Assembly: GCA_014360015.1 (NCBI GenBank)
Contig: JACIYJ010000006.1
Span: 1-64,000 of the forward strand
Length of the DNA: 64,000 bases
Origin: Candidatus Aminicenantota bacterium
GTDB taxonomy: Bacteria > Acidobacteriota > Aminicenantia > Aminicenantales > Saccharicenantaceae
Reading direction: 5' to 3'
A program made the position numbers and the translations under genes. Below the pieces are notes generated by a model. It worked only from the letters and a program-made list of their open reading frames with translations, searched no databases and was not told the origin of the DNA. Below, piece by piece: positions 1-8,535 of the stretch (position 1 is its first letter; each line of letters begins with the position of its first letter).

Positions 1-220
<220 letters not shown>

Positions 221-296
221 TGGAGGCGCGGGTCGGACTCGAACCGACGAATCGAGGTTTTGCAGACCTCTCCCTTAGCCGCTTGGGTACCGCGCC
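221..296 (-). tRNA. tRNA-Cys (GCA)
   Basis: The minus strand folds as a complete tRNA. The acceptor GGCGCGG pairs with CCGCGCC, the T-loop reads GGTTCGAGTCC, and the anticodon loop contains GCA. The discriminator base is U, as expected for tRNA-Cys, and the 3' CCA is encoded at 221-223. It lies 37 bases downstream of tRNA-Gly on the same strand, so the two are probably processed from one transcript. Confidence 0.95.
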
Positions 297-333
297 TTAA
301 TTTTCATAATTGACTCTACCTTTAAGAAAACAA

Positions 334-408
334 TGGAGCGGGCGATGGGACTTGAACCCACGGCCTTCTGCTTGGCAAGCAGACGTTCTACCACTGAACT
401 ACGCCCGC
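334..408 (-). tRNA. tRNA-Gly (GCC)
   Basis: The minus strand gives acceptor GCGGGCG pairing with CGCCCGC, a D-arm GTTCAGTGGTAGAAC and anticodon loop CTTGCCAAG with anticodon GCC. The T-arm is GTGGGTTCAAGTCCCAT. The discriminator is U and CCA is encoded at 334-336. It precedes tRNA-Cys on the same strand and lies about 80 bases after the stop codon at 489. Confidence 0.95.
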
Positions 409-488
409 TCACGGCCATCTTCAAGTATAGAAAAACTAACAAAAATAATCGTTTCTGTCAACTGAAAGGAGTTTCGAGTCAGAGAAAA

Positions 489-1277
489 TTACTTAACCTG
501 GACGATGTCTCCCTTTTCCACCGCTTCTCGGCAGGACAACAGTCTAACGGTTGAAGTGTTCTTCTGGGTATCAATTACCACTAAATTGCCGATGGCTTCC
601 CTGGGAAAATTGGGTTTTTTCTGCCGGAAAATGGTCATCTGCTGCCCAACCTTAAGTCCCTGCCTATAACCAACATTGATCAGAGCCCAGTGACCCGTGC
701 CCACGATATTAAAATCTGTGTCAAGGTAGATGATGCGGCCTTCCAGGCTTTCCCCGGGTTTAAGATTATTGTCGTAACCCAGATCCTTGCCGAGGACAGT
801 CTCTTTTTCTTCAAAAGGAATCAGATAATTACCAACTCTAATGTCGCCACAGCCTTTTTCCACTTTGACCACACTCATATGGTCTTCCAACCTGATAATC
901 CTGACTTTACCTTTTTTCTGAGCAATATAGCCTATTTTAGGGATCGGATCGCCTATATCCACGGCCAGGAACATCTGTCCGACTTCCATTCCTTCTTCCC
1001 TTCCCTTGTTTATATAAAAGGTATCGGAATCCACCATCATTGCCCTTTCATCCTCTTTTTCTGAGCCAATAATTTTGAGATCTGGAATTTTTTGATCCCA
1101 GATAATAATCGAACAATACATATCTGAATCAGTAATAAGCGGATATTCTTCAGCAAAAATTTTAGCCTTCTGAACCTGATTTTCCTGGGCCGTAAGACTG
1201 CTCAGCAAGAGTGAAACTGTTAGAAATAAGAAAAACAGGCAAAAAATCCCGAATAGGCTAAAAAGGCTTTTTTTCAT
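489..1277 (-). CDS. exported protein of unknown function with repeated small beta domains
   Basis: This encodes 262 residues with an N-terminal signal peptide (MKK, then a Phe/Leu-rich core to about residue 30, AQE cleavage region). The mature part holds two similar units, at about 90-155 and 180-262. Each follows a pattern in which a 'NKG.EEGM.VGQ' or 'NVGYRQGLKVGQQ' turn precedes strands ending in 'GD(I)' (..VRVGNYLIP.., ..EKGDIVQVK). That resembles the small C-terminal beta domain found in FlgT and in several LysM-containing envelope proteins, but no LysM is visible. An AGGTG ribosome site precedes the ATG. It is divergent from ddl. Periplasmic location is likely and function is unknown. 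Confidence 0.75.
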   Translation of the reverse strand: MKKSLFSLFGIFCLFFLFLTVSLLLSSLTAQENQVQKAKIFAEEYPLITDSDMYCSIIIWDQKIPDLKIIGSEKEDERAMMVDSDTFYINKGREEGMEVGQMFLAVDIGDPIPKIGYIAQKKGKVRIIRLEDHMSVVKVEKGCGDIRVGNYLIPFEEKETVLGKDLGYDNNLKPGESLEGRIIYLDTDFNIVGTGHWALINVGYRQGLKVGQQMTIFRQKKPNFPREAIGNLVVIDTQKNTSTVRLLSCREAVEKGDIVQVK

Positions 1278-1436
1278 CTTGTCACCTCTTGGAAAAACTC
1301 ATTCCACCCACGGCTCATTATAATTTTGCTTTTTACTGCCTGTCAACAGAAATTTATTAACGTCCTGGCCACCAAACCTGGGCGTCAGCTTTTAAAATCT
1401 TTCTTTTTACAGGCAAATCAGTTAAAATTTTCCCGC

Positions 1437-2498
1437 ATGAAAAAAATATTGTCCGTGGTTCTGCTTTTTGGTGGTCGGTCAGCCGAGCATGATATTTCTA
1501 TAATCTCGGCTCGGGCAATTTTTAAAAATCTCGATCCCCAAAAATACAAAATCACTTCAATCTACATAACCAGAAAAGGAGAATGGAAGCAGGTTTCTTC
1601 CCCTTTCGCTTCAGCCAGAGAGCTTAAATCCGGACCAACCTTTTCTTTTCTTCCCTGGCTTAAATTAGCCGGTCGACCAGAAATCAGAGGAACTGTTTAT
1701 TTCCCCATTCTTCATGGTCCTTATGGCGAAGACGGAACGATTCAAGGTCTTCTGGAAATGGCTGATGTTCCTTATGTCGGCGCGCCGGTTCTGGCTTCGG
1801 CTATCGGTATGGACAAAGCCATCTTTAAAAATTTGCTCAGTCAGCTCGGGTTGCCGGTAGTTCCATATCTTATTCTTGGCGAAGATGACTGGAAGGAAAA
1901 TCCCTCAGCTATAGAAAAGGCTATTTATTCTAAATTTCAGCTACCTGTTTTCGTCAAACCGGCCAATCTCGGCTCTTCTGTGGGGATTTCTAAGGTTAAA
2001 AACAAAAAAGACCTCAAACCCGCTCTGGAATTAGCTTTCCGTTATGACCGGAAGATACTGGTGGAGAAAGCCATCACTGGACAGGAAATCGAATGCAGTG
2101 TGCTGGGTAATGAGCAGCCGATCGCTTCTCTGCCCGGTGAAGTTATTCCGCATCGAGAATTTTACGATTACGCCGATAAATATCTGGAAGGTAAAACTCA
2201 ATTCCGGATCCCGGCTGATTTACCTGAACCATTGACTAAGGATGTCCAGAGGCTGGCCATTGCTGCTTTTAAAGCCATCGATGCCTGCGGTATGGCCAGA
2301 GTTGATTTTTTCCTGGAGAAGTCAACGAACAAACTTTACATCAATGAAATTAACACCATTCCCGGTTTTACTGAAATCAGTATGTATCCAAAATTATGGG
2401 AAGTAAGCGGCCTGAGTTTCAAAGACCTTCTGGACCGCCTGATCGAATTAGCCTTAGAAAGACATCGTCTGAAAAAACGCTGCTTGGAGAGAACCTGA
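1437..2498 (+). CDS. ddl: D-alanine--D-alanine ligase
   Basis: The protein makes the D-Ala-D-Ala dipeptide for peptidoglycan in the cytoplasm, an ATP-grasp reaction. With the start at 1437 it is 353 residues, normal for Ddl. The N-terminus reads VVLLFGGRSAEHDISIISA, the family signature. Further motifs are GEDGTIQGLLEM, the dimer/substrate segment VPYVGAPVLASAIGMDK, the ATP-grasp loop KPANLGSSVGISK and the C-terminal metal site ARVDFF...INEINTIPGFTEIS. An upstream in-frame TTG at 1326 would add 37 residues lacking family similarity, so I place the start at the ATG before the signature, although no good ribosome site precedes it. ruvX begins 3 bases after the stop, indicating an operon. Confidence 0.95.
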   Translation: MKKILSVVLLFGGRSAEHDISIISARAIFKNLDPQKYKITSIYITRKGEWKQVSSPFASARELKSGPTFSFLPWLKLAGRPEIRGTVYFPILHGPYGEDGTIQGLLEMADVPYVGAPVLASAIGMDKAIFKNLLSQLGLPVVPYLILGEDDWKENPSAIEKAIYSKFQLPVFVKPANLGSSVGISKVKNKKDLKPALELAFRYDRKILVEKAITGQEIECSVLGNEQPIASLPGEVIPHREFYDYADKYLEGKTQFRIPADLPEPLTKDVQRLAIAAFKAIDACGMARVDFFLEKSTNKLYINEINTIPGFTEISMYPKLWEVSGLSFKDLLDRLIELALERHRLKKRCLERT

Positions 2499-2501
2499 GT
2501 A

Positions 2502-2948
2502 ATGGCCAGAATCTTAGCTATTGACTATGGCGACCGCCATCTCGGTCTGGCTCTGAGCGATCCCTTAGAAATAACGGCCCAGCCTTATGGAACTTATACT
2601 TTAAAAGAAAATGAAGCTGAAAACAGGGATTTTTTCAAAAAACTGATCGAAGAAAAAAAGGTTGAAGAAATCGTTCTTGGGCTGCCCCTCAGGCTGGATG
2701 GAAGCGAAGGGACCAGAGCTGACCGGACCAGGGATTTTGCCCGCTGGCTGGAAGAAGTAACCGGTAAGAAGATCATTCTCTGGGACGAAAGGCTCACCAC
2801 TAAGGAAGCCCTGCGCCAACTTGAAGGGTTTAAAGGCGGGTACAAAGAAAAAAAAGACTGGGAAGACCAGCTGGCTGCAGTTATCATCTTAGAAGCTTAT
2901 CTGGAAAAAAAGCGTCAACATGTTGAGCCTTCTTCAGAAAACAATTAA
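2502..2948 (+). CDS. ruvX: RuvX/YqgF pre-16S rRNA nuclease (Holliday junction resolvase-like)
   Basis: This RNase H-fold nuclease is implicated in 5' maturation of 16S rRNA and historically annotated as a Holliday junction resolvase. Its 148 residues are full length. It has the first catalytic Asp in ILAIDYGDRHLGLALSDP, the LGLPLRLDGSEGTRA segment with RxxxFARWLEE helix, and WDERLTTKEA, which carries the second acidic site. The ATG at 2502 is served by a GGAGAGA site inside the end of ddl. The 3' end overlaps mltG by 29 bases, so ddl, ruvX and mltG are probably translationally coupled. Confidence 0.93.
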   Translation: MARILAIDYGDRHLGLALSDPLEITAQPYGTYTLKENEAENRDFFKKLIEEKKVEEIVLGLPLRLDGSEGTRADRTRDFARWLEEVTGKKIILWDERLTTKEALRQLEGFKGGYKEKKDWEDQLAAVIILEAYLEKKRQHVEPSSENN

Positions 2949-3951
2949 GCTGCTCTTTCTAATCCTGATTATCATCAACCTCTGTCTTGCTTTTTATCTG
3001 TCAAAAGCTATGAATTCTTTTTCAGAAAAAAAGAATGGTTCAGCCTTGCTATTAATTAAAAAGGGACAGAGTCCCAGGAGTATCGCCAAAAATTTGAAGG
3101 AGAACAAACTGATTGGGGATCCCCTCGCTTTCTTTTTCGCCTATTCACTTTATTATTCACCTCGCTATCTCAAAGCTGGAGAATATGAATTCTGGTTGCC
3201 AGTTCAACCAAGAAAAATTATGCTCGACTTGATTTCGGGAAAAATTCTACTTCATCCCTTGACCGTCCCCGAAGGTTTAACTTTTATAGAAATTTCTGAG
3301 CTTTTGCTTCAGAAAAAATTTCCCTTTGAAGGCTCTTTCCCTGAAGCCTGCCTGAAAAAGGAACTGATTGCCGACCTGGACCCGAAAGCTAATAACTTAG
3401 AAGGCTATCTTTTTCCGGAAACTTACCATTTCCCGCGGGGAGTTAAAGCTGAGGAGATGGTCAGGGTCATGGTAGAACAATTCAAGAAAACTTTCGGTGA
3501 CCGAGAAAAACAGCGGGCTCAAGAATTAGGAATGACTATTAGAGAAATTGTGACCTTAGCTTCACTAATCGAAAAAGAGACTTCGAGGCCGGAAGAAAAG
3601 GCTCTGGTTTCGGCGGTCTTTCATAACCGCCGCCGTCTCAGGATGAAACTCGATTGTGACCCGACAATTATTTATGCTCTGAAGCTCCAGAACCGCTTCA
3701 ATGGAAATCTCAGGCTGGAAGATAAGAACCTGAAATCTCCTTACAATACCTATCTTTATCCGGGTTTACCTCCCGGTCCCATCTGTAATCCCGGGAAAGA
3801 ATCTCTGCTGGCAGCTCTTTACCCAGCAGCTGTCGATTATCTTTATTTTGTCTCCCGGAATGATGGCAGCCATGTTTTCAACCGATCTTACGATGAACAT
3901 CTGAAGGCTGTCAAAAAATTTCAGTTGAAAAACTACAGGAGTTTAAGGTAA
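2920..3951 (+). CDS. mltG: endolytic murein transglycosylase MltG
   Basis: MltG is an inner-membrane YceG-family lytic transglycosylase thought to terminate nascent glycan strands. The 343-residue protein has one N-terminal membrane segment (about residues 8-28), a LysM-like region, and the catalytic core. The core shows LEGYLFPETYHFPRG, then TLASLIEKETSRPEEK with catalytic Glu near residue 218, VFHNRRRLRMKLDCDPTIIYA and YNTYLYPGLPPGPICNPG. The start overlaps the end of ruvX. The ruvX-mltG neighbourhood is common in bacteria. Having ddl first makes a small cell-wall operon. Confidence 0.95.
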   Translation: MLSLLQKTIKLLFLILIIINLCLAFYLSKAMNSFSEKKNGSALLLIKKGQSPRSIAKNLKENKLIGDPLAFFFAYSLYYSPRYLKAGEYEFWLPVQPRKIMLDLISGKILLHPLTVPEGLTFIEISELLLQKKFPFEGSFPEACLKKELIADLDPKANNLEGYLFPETYHFPRGVKAEEMVRVMVEQFKKTFGDREKQRAQELGMTIREIVTLASLIEKETSRPEEKALVSAVFHNRRRLRMKLDCDPTIIYALKLQNRFNGNLRLEDKNLKSPYNTYLYPGLPPGPICNPGKESLLAALYPAAVDYLYFVSRNDGSHVFNRSYDEHLKAVKKFQLKNYRSLR

Positions 3952-4059
3952 TATATTGCTTAATTTTATCAGGATAAAAATAATTTGATTTTGTAAATAA
4001 ATTTTACAGAACAGAGAGAAAATCGGTAGGCATTTAGAGAAAAAAAACCCCTTCTTAGC

Positions 4060-4075
4060 TGGCATAAATCTTGCA
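4060..4075 (+). promoter_or_regulatory. sigma-54 (RpoN) -24/-12 promoter for the 4114 gene
   Basis: The sequence TGGCAT-AAATC-TTGCA matches the sigma-54 consensus TGGCAY-N5-TTGCW, with GG and GC ten bases apart. Transcription would begin near 4086, giving a leader of about 28 bases. A strong AGGAGG ribosome site then precedes the ATG at 4114. Confidence 0.8.
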
Positions 4076-4113
4076 GTTAAGAAGCTGGTGAAAAGATAAA
4101 AACAGGAGGAAAT

Positions 4114-5160
4114 ATGAGTTTTAAAAAAGTTTTCACCTTGTCATTGATCACAATTTTGATTCTTTCTCTGGCTGTTTCATTCACTTTTGCTGAACCACAG
4201 AAGAAGGATCAGAAAAAAGAACAAAAAGCCCAGTCTGTAGTTCCAAAGGATATTAAAGCTATCCTGGAGCAGGGATTGGCCACCAGACAGGTAAAGGCGG
4301 ACATTCCATTCCAATTCATAAACACTTATGTCCTGCCGGCCAAAGGAACCTACATCGCCATTTTCGTGACCAAGATTAAGAATGCTGATTTAGAATACGC
4401 CCAGTCAACAGCTGACCCTGAAAACTACAAGAGCGACGTAGAGGTTTTCCTTCAGTTTTATCGAAATGAAGACGGAAATCCCAAACCCTTTGCCGAAAAC
4501 AAAGCCACAAGCTCCTTCACCATTCCGGCCAGTGAATACAATCCTGAAGCTGAAAATTACTACTACCTTGGCTTCCCTCTTCCTGCAGGTAAATACCTGC
4601 TGGCTGCAGCCTTAGGCAACAAGTCTACCAAGAAATTGGGAACGACTTATTATGAGTTCGAAATCCCCAACCTTGAAGAAGCAGCCAAAAATAACAAGTT
4701 AGAAACGACTACTTTATTCCTGCTGAAAAATTACGAACAGATGGATACTCAAGAACTCTATCCCAATTTCAAGAAAGATTACTTCAGCTGGATGATCCTT
4801 AAAGCTTATCCCTATCCCGATAATAGATTAAAACCCGGTGACCAACCGACTTTGATTTTTATGATTTTTGGTGCCAAAAGCGACGAAAGTGGGAAAGCTG
4901 AGATTGAAATTAATTTTGACATCAGAAAAGATAATAACAAAATCGTGGCCTACACGCCGATGAAATACGACAGTCCTTTCATCGAGCAGCCAATTCCTAT
5001 ACCGACAACGAAAAAGATGAAGGTCACGGATGACAAAGGGGAAAGACTGGAAGATAGGCCTCTTGAACCCGGTACTTACGAAATCGTTCTGAACATCAAG
5101 GACAACCTCTCTGGACTCACCTTAGAAAAAAGAGTCCCGTTTGAATTAATCGTTCAATAA
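4114..5160 (+). CDS. exported protein of unknown function under sigma-54 control
   Basis: The 348-residue product has a clear signal peptide (MSFKKVFTLSLITILILSLA, cleavage after SFTFA). A short Lys/Gln/Glu-rich linker follows, then a beta-rich mature part. I see no catalytic motif. Repeating strand patterns (FINTYVLPAKGTYIAIFVT, YYYLGFPLPAGKYLLAAAL, PLEPGTYEIVLNI) suggest immunoglobulin-like beta-sandwich domains. The closing LEPGTYEIVLNIKDNLSG style resembles the C-terminal beta domains of the neighbouring GWxTD proteins. It starts at an ATG with a strong AGGAGG site, and is monocistronic between a sigma-54 promoter and a terminator. It is probably a periplasmic or surface protein associated with the GWxTD cassettes, but the role is unknown. 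Confidence 0.8.
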   Translation: MSFKKVFTLSLITILILSLAVSFTFAEPQKKDQKKEQKAQSVVPKDIKAILEQGLATRQVKADIPFQFINTYVLPAKGTYIAIFVTKIKNADLEYAQSTADPENYKSDVEVFLQFYRNEDGNPKPFAENKATSSFTIPASEYNPEAENYYYLGFPLPAGKYLLAAALGNKSTKKLGTTYYEFEIPNLEEAAKNNKLETTTLFLLKNYEQMDTQELYPNFKKDYFSWMILKAYPYPDNRLKPGDQPTLIFMIFGAKSDESGKAEIEINFDIRKDNNKIVAYTPMKYDSPFIEQPIPIPTTKKMKVTDDKGERLEDRPLEPGTYEIVLNIKDNLSGLTLEKRVPFELIVQ

Positions 5161-5184
5161 TTACAGACACCGTCATCAAATTCT

Positions 5185-5221
5185 AAAGGGGCAGCTGGAA
5201 TTCACCGCTGCCCTTTTTTTA
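5185..5221 (+). terminator. intrinsic terminator after the 4114 gene
   Basis: GGGCAGC at 5189-5195 pairs with GCTGCCC at 5207-5213 across an 11-base loop, followed by an eight-base T run. It separates the plus-strand exported protein from the convergent GWxTD gene. Confidence 0.85.
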
Positions 5222-5251
5222 TTTTTAAGTTTCGAGAGGTTCTTTCTTAAC

Positions 5252-7339
5252 CTACTTCTTTTTCTCTACTTCTTCCAGAAGCTTCTTAATCTCTGACTGG
5301 TTGGTGTTGAGTTTGAGTGAGGCCCGAAGAGCGGCTGCTGCTTGCTCTCTTTCGCCGAGCTTGTAATAGGCTAAACCCAGAGCATTGAGAACGCTCGGGT
5401 CGCTATTATAAATGGTGTTGGCCTTAAGCAGCTCGTTTACTGCCTGTCGATAATCCTGCTTTCCCAGAAAAGCTTTTCCCCGGAACAAATGGTATTCGAA
5501 TTGTCTCTTGTCATCGTCCTGAAACTTAGAGCAGACTTCCAAAGCTCGGTCAAACTGCTGGGTCCGCAAAAGAAACTGACAGTAATCAATTACCCCTTCT
5601 TTGAAATCCGGATTAGCGGAAAAAGCCATCTGATAAAAACTGGCAGCCTTTCGGTCCTCTCCCATTTTGTCATATTGGCTGGCCAGAACATAATAGAAAA
5701 GATACTGCTGAGACAGAGGCAGGGCTTTAGCCTTGACAATCGGATGACCTATGGCTTCCTGGGGCGAAACTACAAAATTCCCTTTCTTTTCTTCCAGGAT
5801 CTGGCCGTTTTGATCAATCAAAGACAGTTTTAATTCATAGTAATCTGGTAGGAATTCCTTAGCTGGGAAAACCTGTTCAAAGTAAGCCATCCGGCTGAAA
5901 ACCTGCTGGTTTAACGGAATCTCAACTGTCTTTCTAGTCGGATTATCCTCTCTCAGGCCTTTTATCGTCAGGGTAACCCGGCCAGACTGGTGAAGATCTT
6001 GGGTCAGGTTGACCAAATTAAACATAACCGCTAACTGGTCAGAAGCCGCCAGAGTATTCCTGGGGTCAACCACCAGTTTGCTGTCTCCAATTTTGAAGGG
6101 AATGTGATTGTCCCGGCTGAATTTTTCCAGCTTGTACCCAAGATAAGGTCCGTAAATAGCGGGTTTGTTGGGCAGGGGCTTAATTTCCAGGTTCTTCTCC
6201 AGAAGGCAGAATTCCTTGCCGACAGAGTTCTGGAGTAAAACCACCAGCTGGTACTGCCCCTCAGCTGCCGGTAAAGAATCTTCAATAGCCAGACCGTTAG
6301 CTTTAACCCTGTTGACTGATTCTTCAGGAAAATAAATTGGCCAATCACGACTGTACTGGAAAATGACCTTATCTTTCTGTCTGAGGCTGACATCAAGCCG
6401 ATAATTGCTGTAATACTGGCTCTTTGGTTCATAATAATCAACAGAAACCGATTTAGGAGCAATCAGGAAATGGATAAAAAGCAAGCCAGTGGCAGGATCG
6501 GGAATGATTTCTACCACAGAATCACTATCGACGTAGTTAGTCAAATACTCGGTGGAGACAAAACCTTTATAATTAAGAAAATGAGTGGCATAGGTCGGAT
6601 TTACTTCTCTTTTGCCTGACTCCAAAATATTATTCAGAATGATGGTGTTTCTTGGTGATGGAGTGTAACCAAGCGCACTGAACTCACCGGGCACAACCGA
6701 AATGGACGGGTCAGCCAGGGTCGGAGCTAGGTTGTATATTCGTTCGTACAGGCTCTCATAGTCATCTGGAGAAAATTCTCTTTTGTTCTCAAGTAACTGA
6801 TACGGACCATCACTCACAGGGTCATAAAGCTTGTATTCACCCACTCCGCCTTTCTTGTAAAAAATCAGGACAAAATGCGGCGGCAAATCTTTCCGCACAT
6901 CACCATAATAACTCCAGGCCTGACAGGGAACTATCCCCAAGGCCCCTTCAAAAGTCTCTATGCTGGCCGGCGGACCGAGAATCATGTAAATTTTTCCCAT
7001 ATCTGTCTGCCAGCCTTCGCGAGTGGTCCCCCGGCTGAAATGCTTATTGACATACTCAAATCTCCTAATTAATTCTTCCTTATATTCATTTTCTGGGGTG
7101 CCAGGGGTGGGGTCACGCATTTTCCAGAAGGTCTCGATGAAAATATCCCGGTCGCGGTCGTTAGTCAGTTTAAAAAAAACTTCCCGCTCCTGGGTCGTTA
7201 TGTGGTAAGCCACCAGCTTGAGCCAATCGCGATACTTTTGAGGCAGATCACTTTCTTTAACCTGGGCTCCGGGAAAAGAAAAAAAAGACAGAATAAGAAT
7301 CGATATAAGGAAAAAGACGAGAATTACCTTCCTGGTCAT
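5252..7339 (-). CDS. GWxTD-domain exported protein with C-terminal TPR repeats
   Basis: From the ATG at 7339 the protein is 695 residues. That start is chosen because CAGGGAGGC lies just upstream, whereas the in-frame ATG at 7363 has no ribosome site. It has a signal peptide. A GWxTD domain follows, with FWKMRDPTPGTPENEY and GWQTDMGKIYMILGPP near residue 109. Next come a long beta-rich middle and at least three TPR-like repeats at about 560-690. GWxTD proteins are known mainly from Acidobacteria-like phyla and have no assigned biochemical role. The gene lies 124 bases after the CRL-TPR gene at 7464-8402 on the same strand, probably as the second gene of that operon. Confidence 0.88.
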   Translation of the reverse strand: MTRKVILVFFLISILILSFFSFPGAQVKESDLPQKYRDWLKLVAYHITTQEREVFFKLTNDRDRDIFIETFWKMRDPTPGTPENEYKEELIRRFEYVNKHFSRGTTREGWQTDMGKIYMILGPPASIETFEGALGIVPCQAWSYYGDVRKDLPPHFVLIFYKKGGVGEYKLYDPVSDGPYQLLENKREFSPDDYESLYERIYNLAPTLADPSISVVPGEFSALGYTPSPRNTIILNNILESGKREVNPTYATHFLNYKGFVSTEYLTNYVDSDSVVEIIPDPATGLLFIHFLIAPKSVSVDYYEPKSQYYSNYRLDVSLRQKDKVIFQYSRDWPIYFPEESVNRVKANGLAIEDSLPAAEGQYQLVVLLQNSVGKEFCLLEKNLEIKPLPNKPAIYGPYLGYKLEKFSRDNHIPFKIGDSKLVVDPRNTLAASDQLAVMFNLVNLTQDLHQSGRVTLTIKGLREDNPTRKTVEIPLNQQVFSRMAYFEQVFPAKEFLPDYYELKLSLIDQNGQILEEKKGNFVVSPQEAIGHPIVKAKALPLSQQYLFYYVLASQYDKMGEDRKAASFYQMAFSANPDFKEGVIDYCQFLLRTQQFDRALEVCSKFQDDDKRQFEYHLFRGKAFLGKQDYRQAVNELLKANTIYNSDPSVLNALGLAYYKLGEREQAAAALRASLKLNTNQSEIKKLLEEVEKKK

Positions 7340-7463
7340 CCTGCCTCCCTGAAAATCAGTCATCAGAGTAGATTTCCAACAATGGATTTTTTTTCATTCT
7401 ATCAGTCCCGAAGAAATAGAAAAATGACGCCTTTCTTTCAACTTCAGCCGGTTAATCTATATT

Positions 7464-8402
7464 TTAAATTTTGGTTTTCAGAAATTCGATAAAATTCTTG
7501 ACCTGAGCGGCTCTTGACGATTCAGAATCGTGTTTGAGGTATTCGTTGAAGGTAGCCAGTGAATCTTTATAATTACCAAGAGTAAGCTGAGTTAAACCTA
7601 ACTGGTAAAGAGCATCAGTGAAATTCGGCTGAAGCTCAACAGCCCGCTGGTAATATTTCATGGCCAGGTCATGGCGGGAGCGATTGAAATAATTGGTCCC
7701 AATATTATACAAAACAACCGCATCATCAATTTTGCTGATGTCCAGCTTGTTGTACCACTCCATTGCCTTGTCTACTTCATTCTTATTGATATAGGCATTG
7801 CCTATACCGATTATAGCTTTAGTGAACTGCGGATTTTTTTCGTATACTTTTTGATAATACTCTATCGCTCTGTCATAATCTTCCCTGACAAAATAGCAAT
7901 TGCCAATGCTGTAATTGATAACATAAGCCTCCGGATTTTTGTTCAGAATGTCGTTGTAAACAGCCATGGCCTCATCAATTTTGCCTTCATCAAAAAGTTT
8001 GTTGCCTTTATCGAGCTCGGCTAAAACGTCTTCGGTCACTACCAGCCCTTCCAGCTTCTTCAACCTGGTTTCAATGACCGGCACCTTCTTCATCCCTTCA
8101 GTAACCTGGATGCTAATTTTTTTGACTTCATACCCTGTCTTGTTGAAATCGATATACCAAGTTCCTCCCTTGATCATATTAGCCTGCCACTGGCCTTCTT
8201 TATTGGTCCTGGTCTCAAAGCCTGAATCTGATTCAACGTTATAAAGTTTGACCTGAACATCTGGTAAAGGAACCCCTTGTTCATCTGTAACTACACCTTT
8301 AATCCTGGCATTGCCAGCATAAGCCTGGGGAAAAGCAGAGACAGTCAGGAAAATGACCATCAGAACCAGGACGGAAATTTTTAAAATATTTTTATCATTC
8401 AT
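7464..8402 (-). CDS. exported carboxypeptidase-regulatory-like domain + TPR protein
   Basis: The 312-residue product has a signal peptide (cleavage near AYAG, residue about 30). An N-terminal CRL beta-sandwich follows at about 33-120 (IKGVVTDEQGVPLPDVQVKLYN), then four to five TPR units at about 128-305 (for example EAYVINYSIGNCYFVREDYDRAIEYYQKVYEKNP). It is probably a periplasmic scaffold. Its CRL domain is of the same family as the N-terminal plugs of the Oar-like receptors, which suggests a shared interaction surface. GGGGAGGA precedes the ATG. A -10-like TATAAT (8451-8456, minus strand) lies between it and the terminator of the receptor gene, so it heads its own unit. Confidence 0.85.
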   Translation of the reverse strand: MNDKNILKISVLVLMVIFLTVSAFPQAYAGNARIKGVVTDEQGVPLPDVQVKLYNVESDSGFETRTNKEGQWQANMIKGGTWYIDFNKTGYEVKKISIQVTEGMKKVPVIETRLKKLEGLVVTEDVLAELDKGNKLFDEGKIDEAMAVYNDILNKNPEAYVINYSIGNCYFVREDYDRAIEYYQKVYEKNPQFTKAIIGIGNAYINKNEVDKAMEWYNKLDISKIDDAVVLYNIGTNYFNRSRHDLAMKYYQRAVELQPNFTDALYQLGLTQLTLGNYKDSLATFNEYLKHDSESSRAAQVKNFIEFLKTKI

Positions 8403-8480
8403 TGAGAGTCCTCCCCTAAATTTTCATCCTCACATTCTCCTCATATTTAGATTATAACATCTTTCAATAAGTTTGTGGAC

Positions 8481-8520
8481 AAAAAAGCCCCGTCCCGCTT
8501 TAGTGGCGGGACGGGGCTTT
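8481..8520 (-). terminator. strong intrinsic terminator after the receptor gene
   Basis: A perfect 15-base inverted repeat pairs 8484-8498 with 8506-8520 around a 7-base loop. Read on the minus strand, it ends in a six-T run at 8486-8481. It lies 15 bases after the stop of the receptor gene at 8536 and isolates it from the downstream CRL-TPR gene. Confidence 0.93.
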
Positions 8521-8535
8521 GAGCTTCTATTCAGC

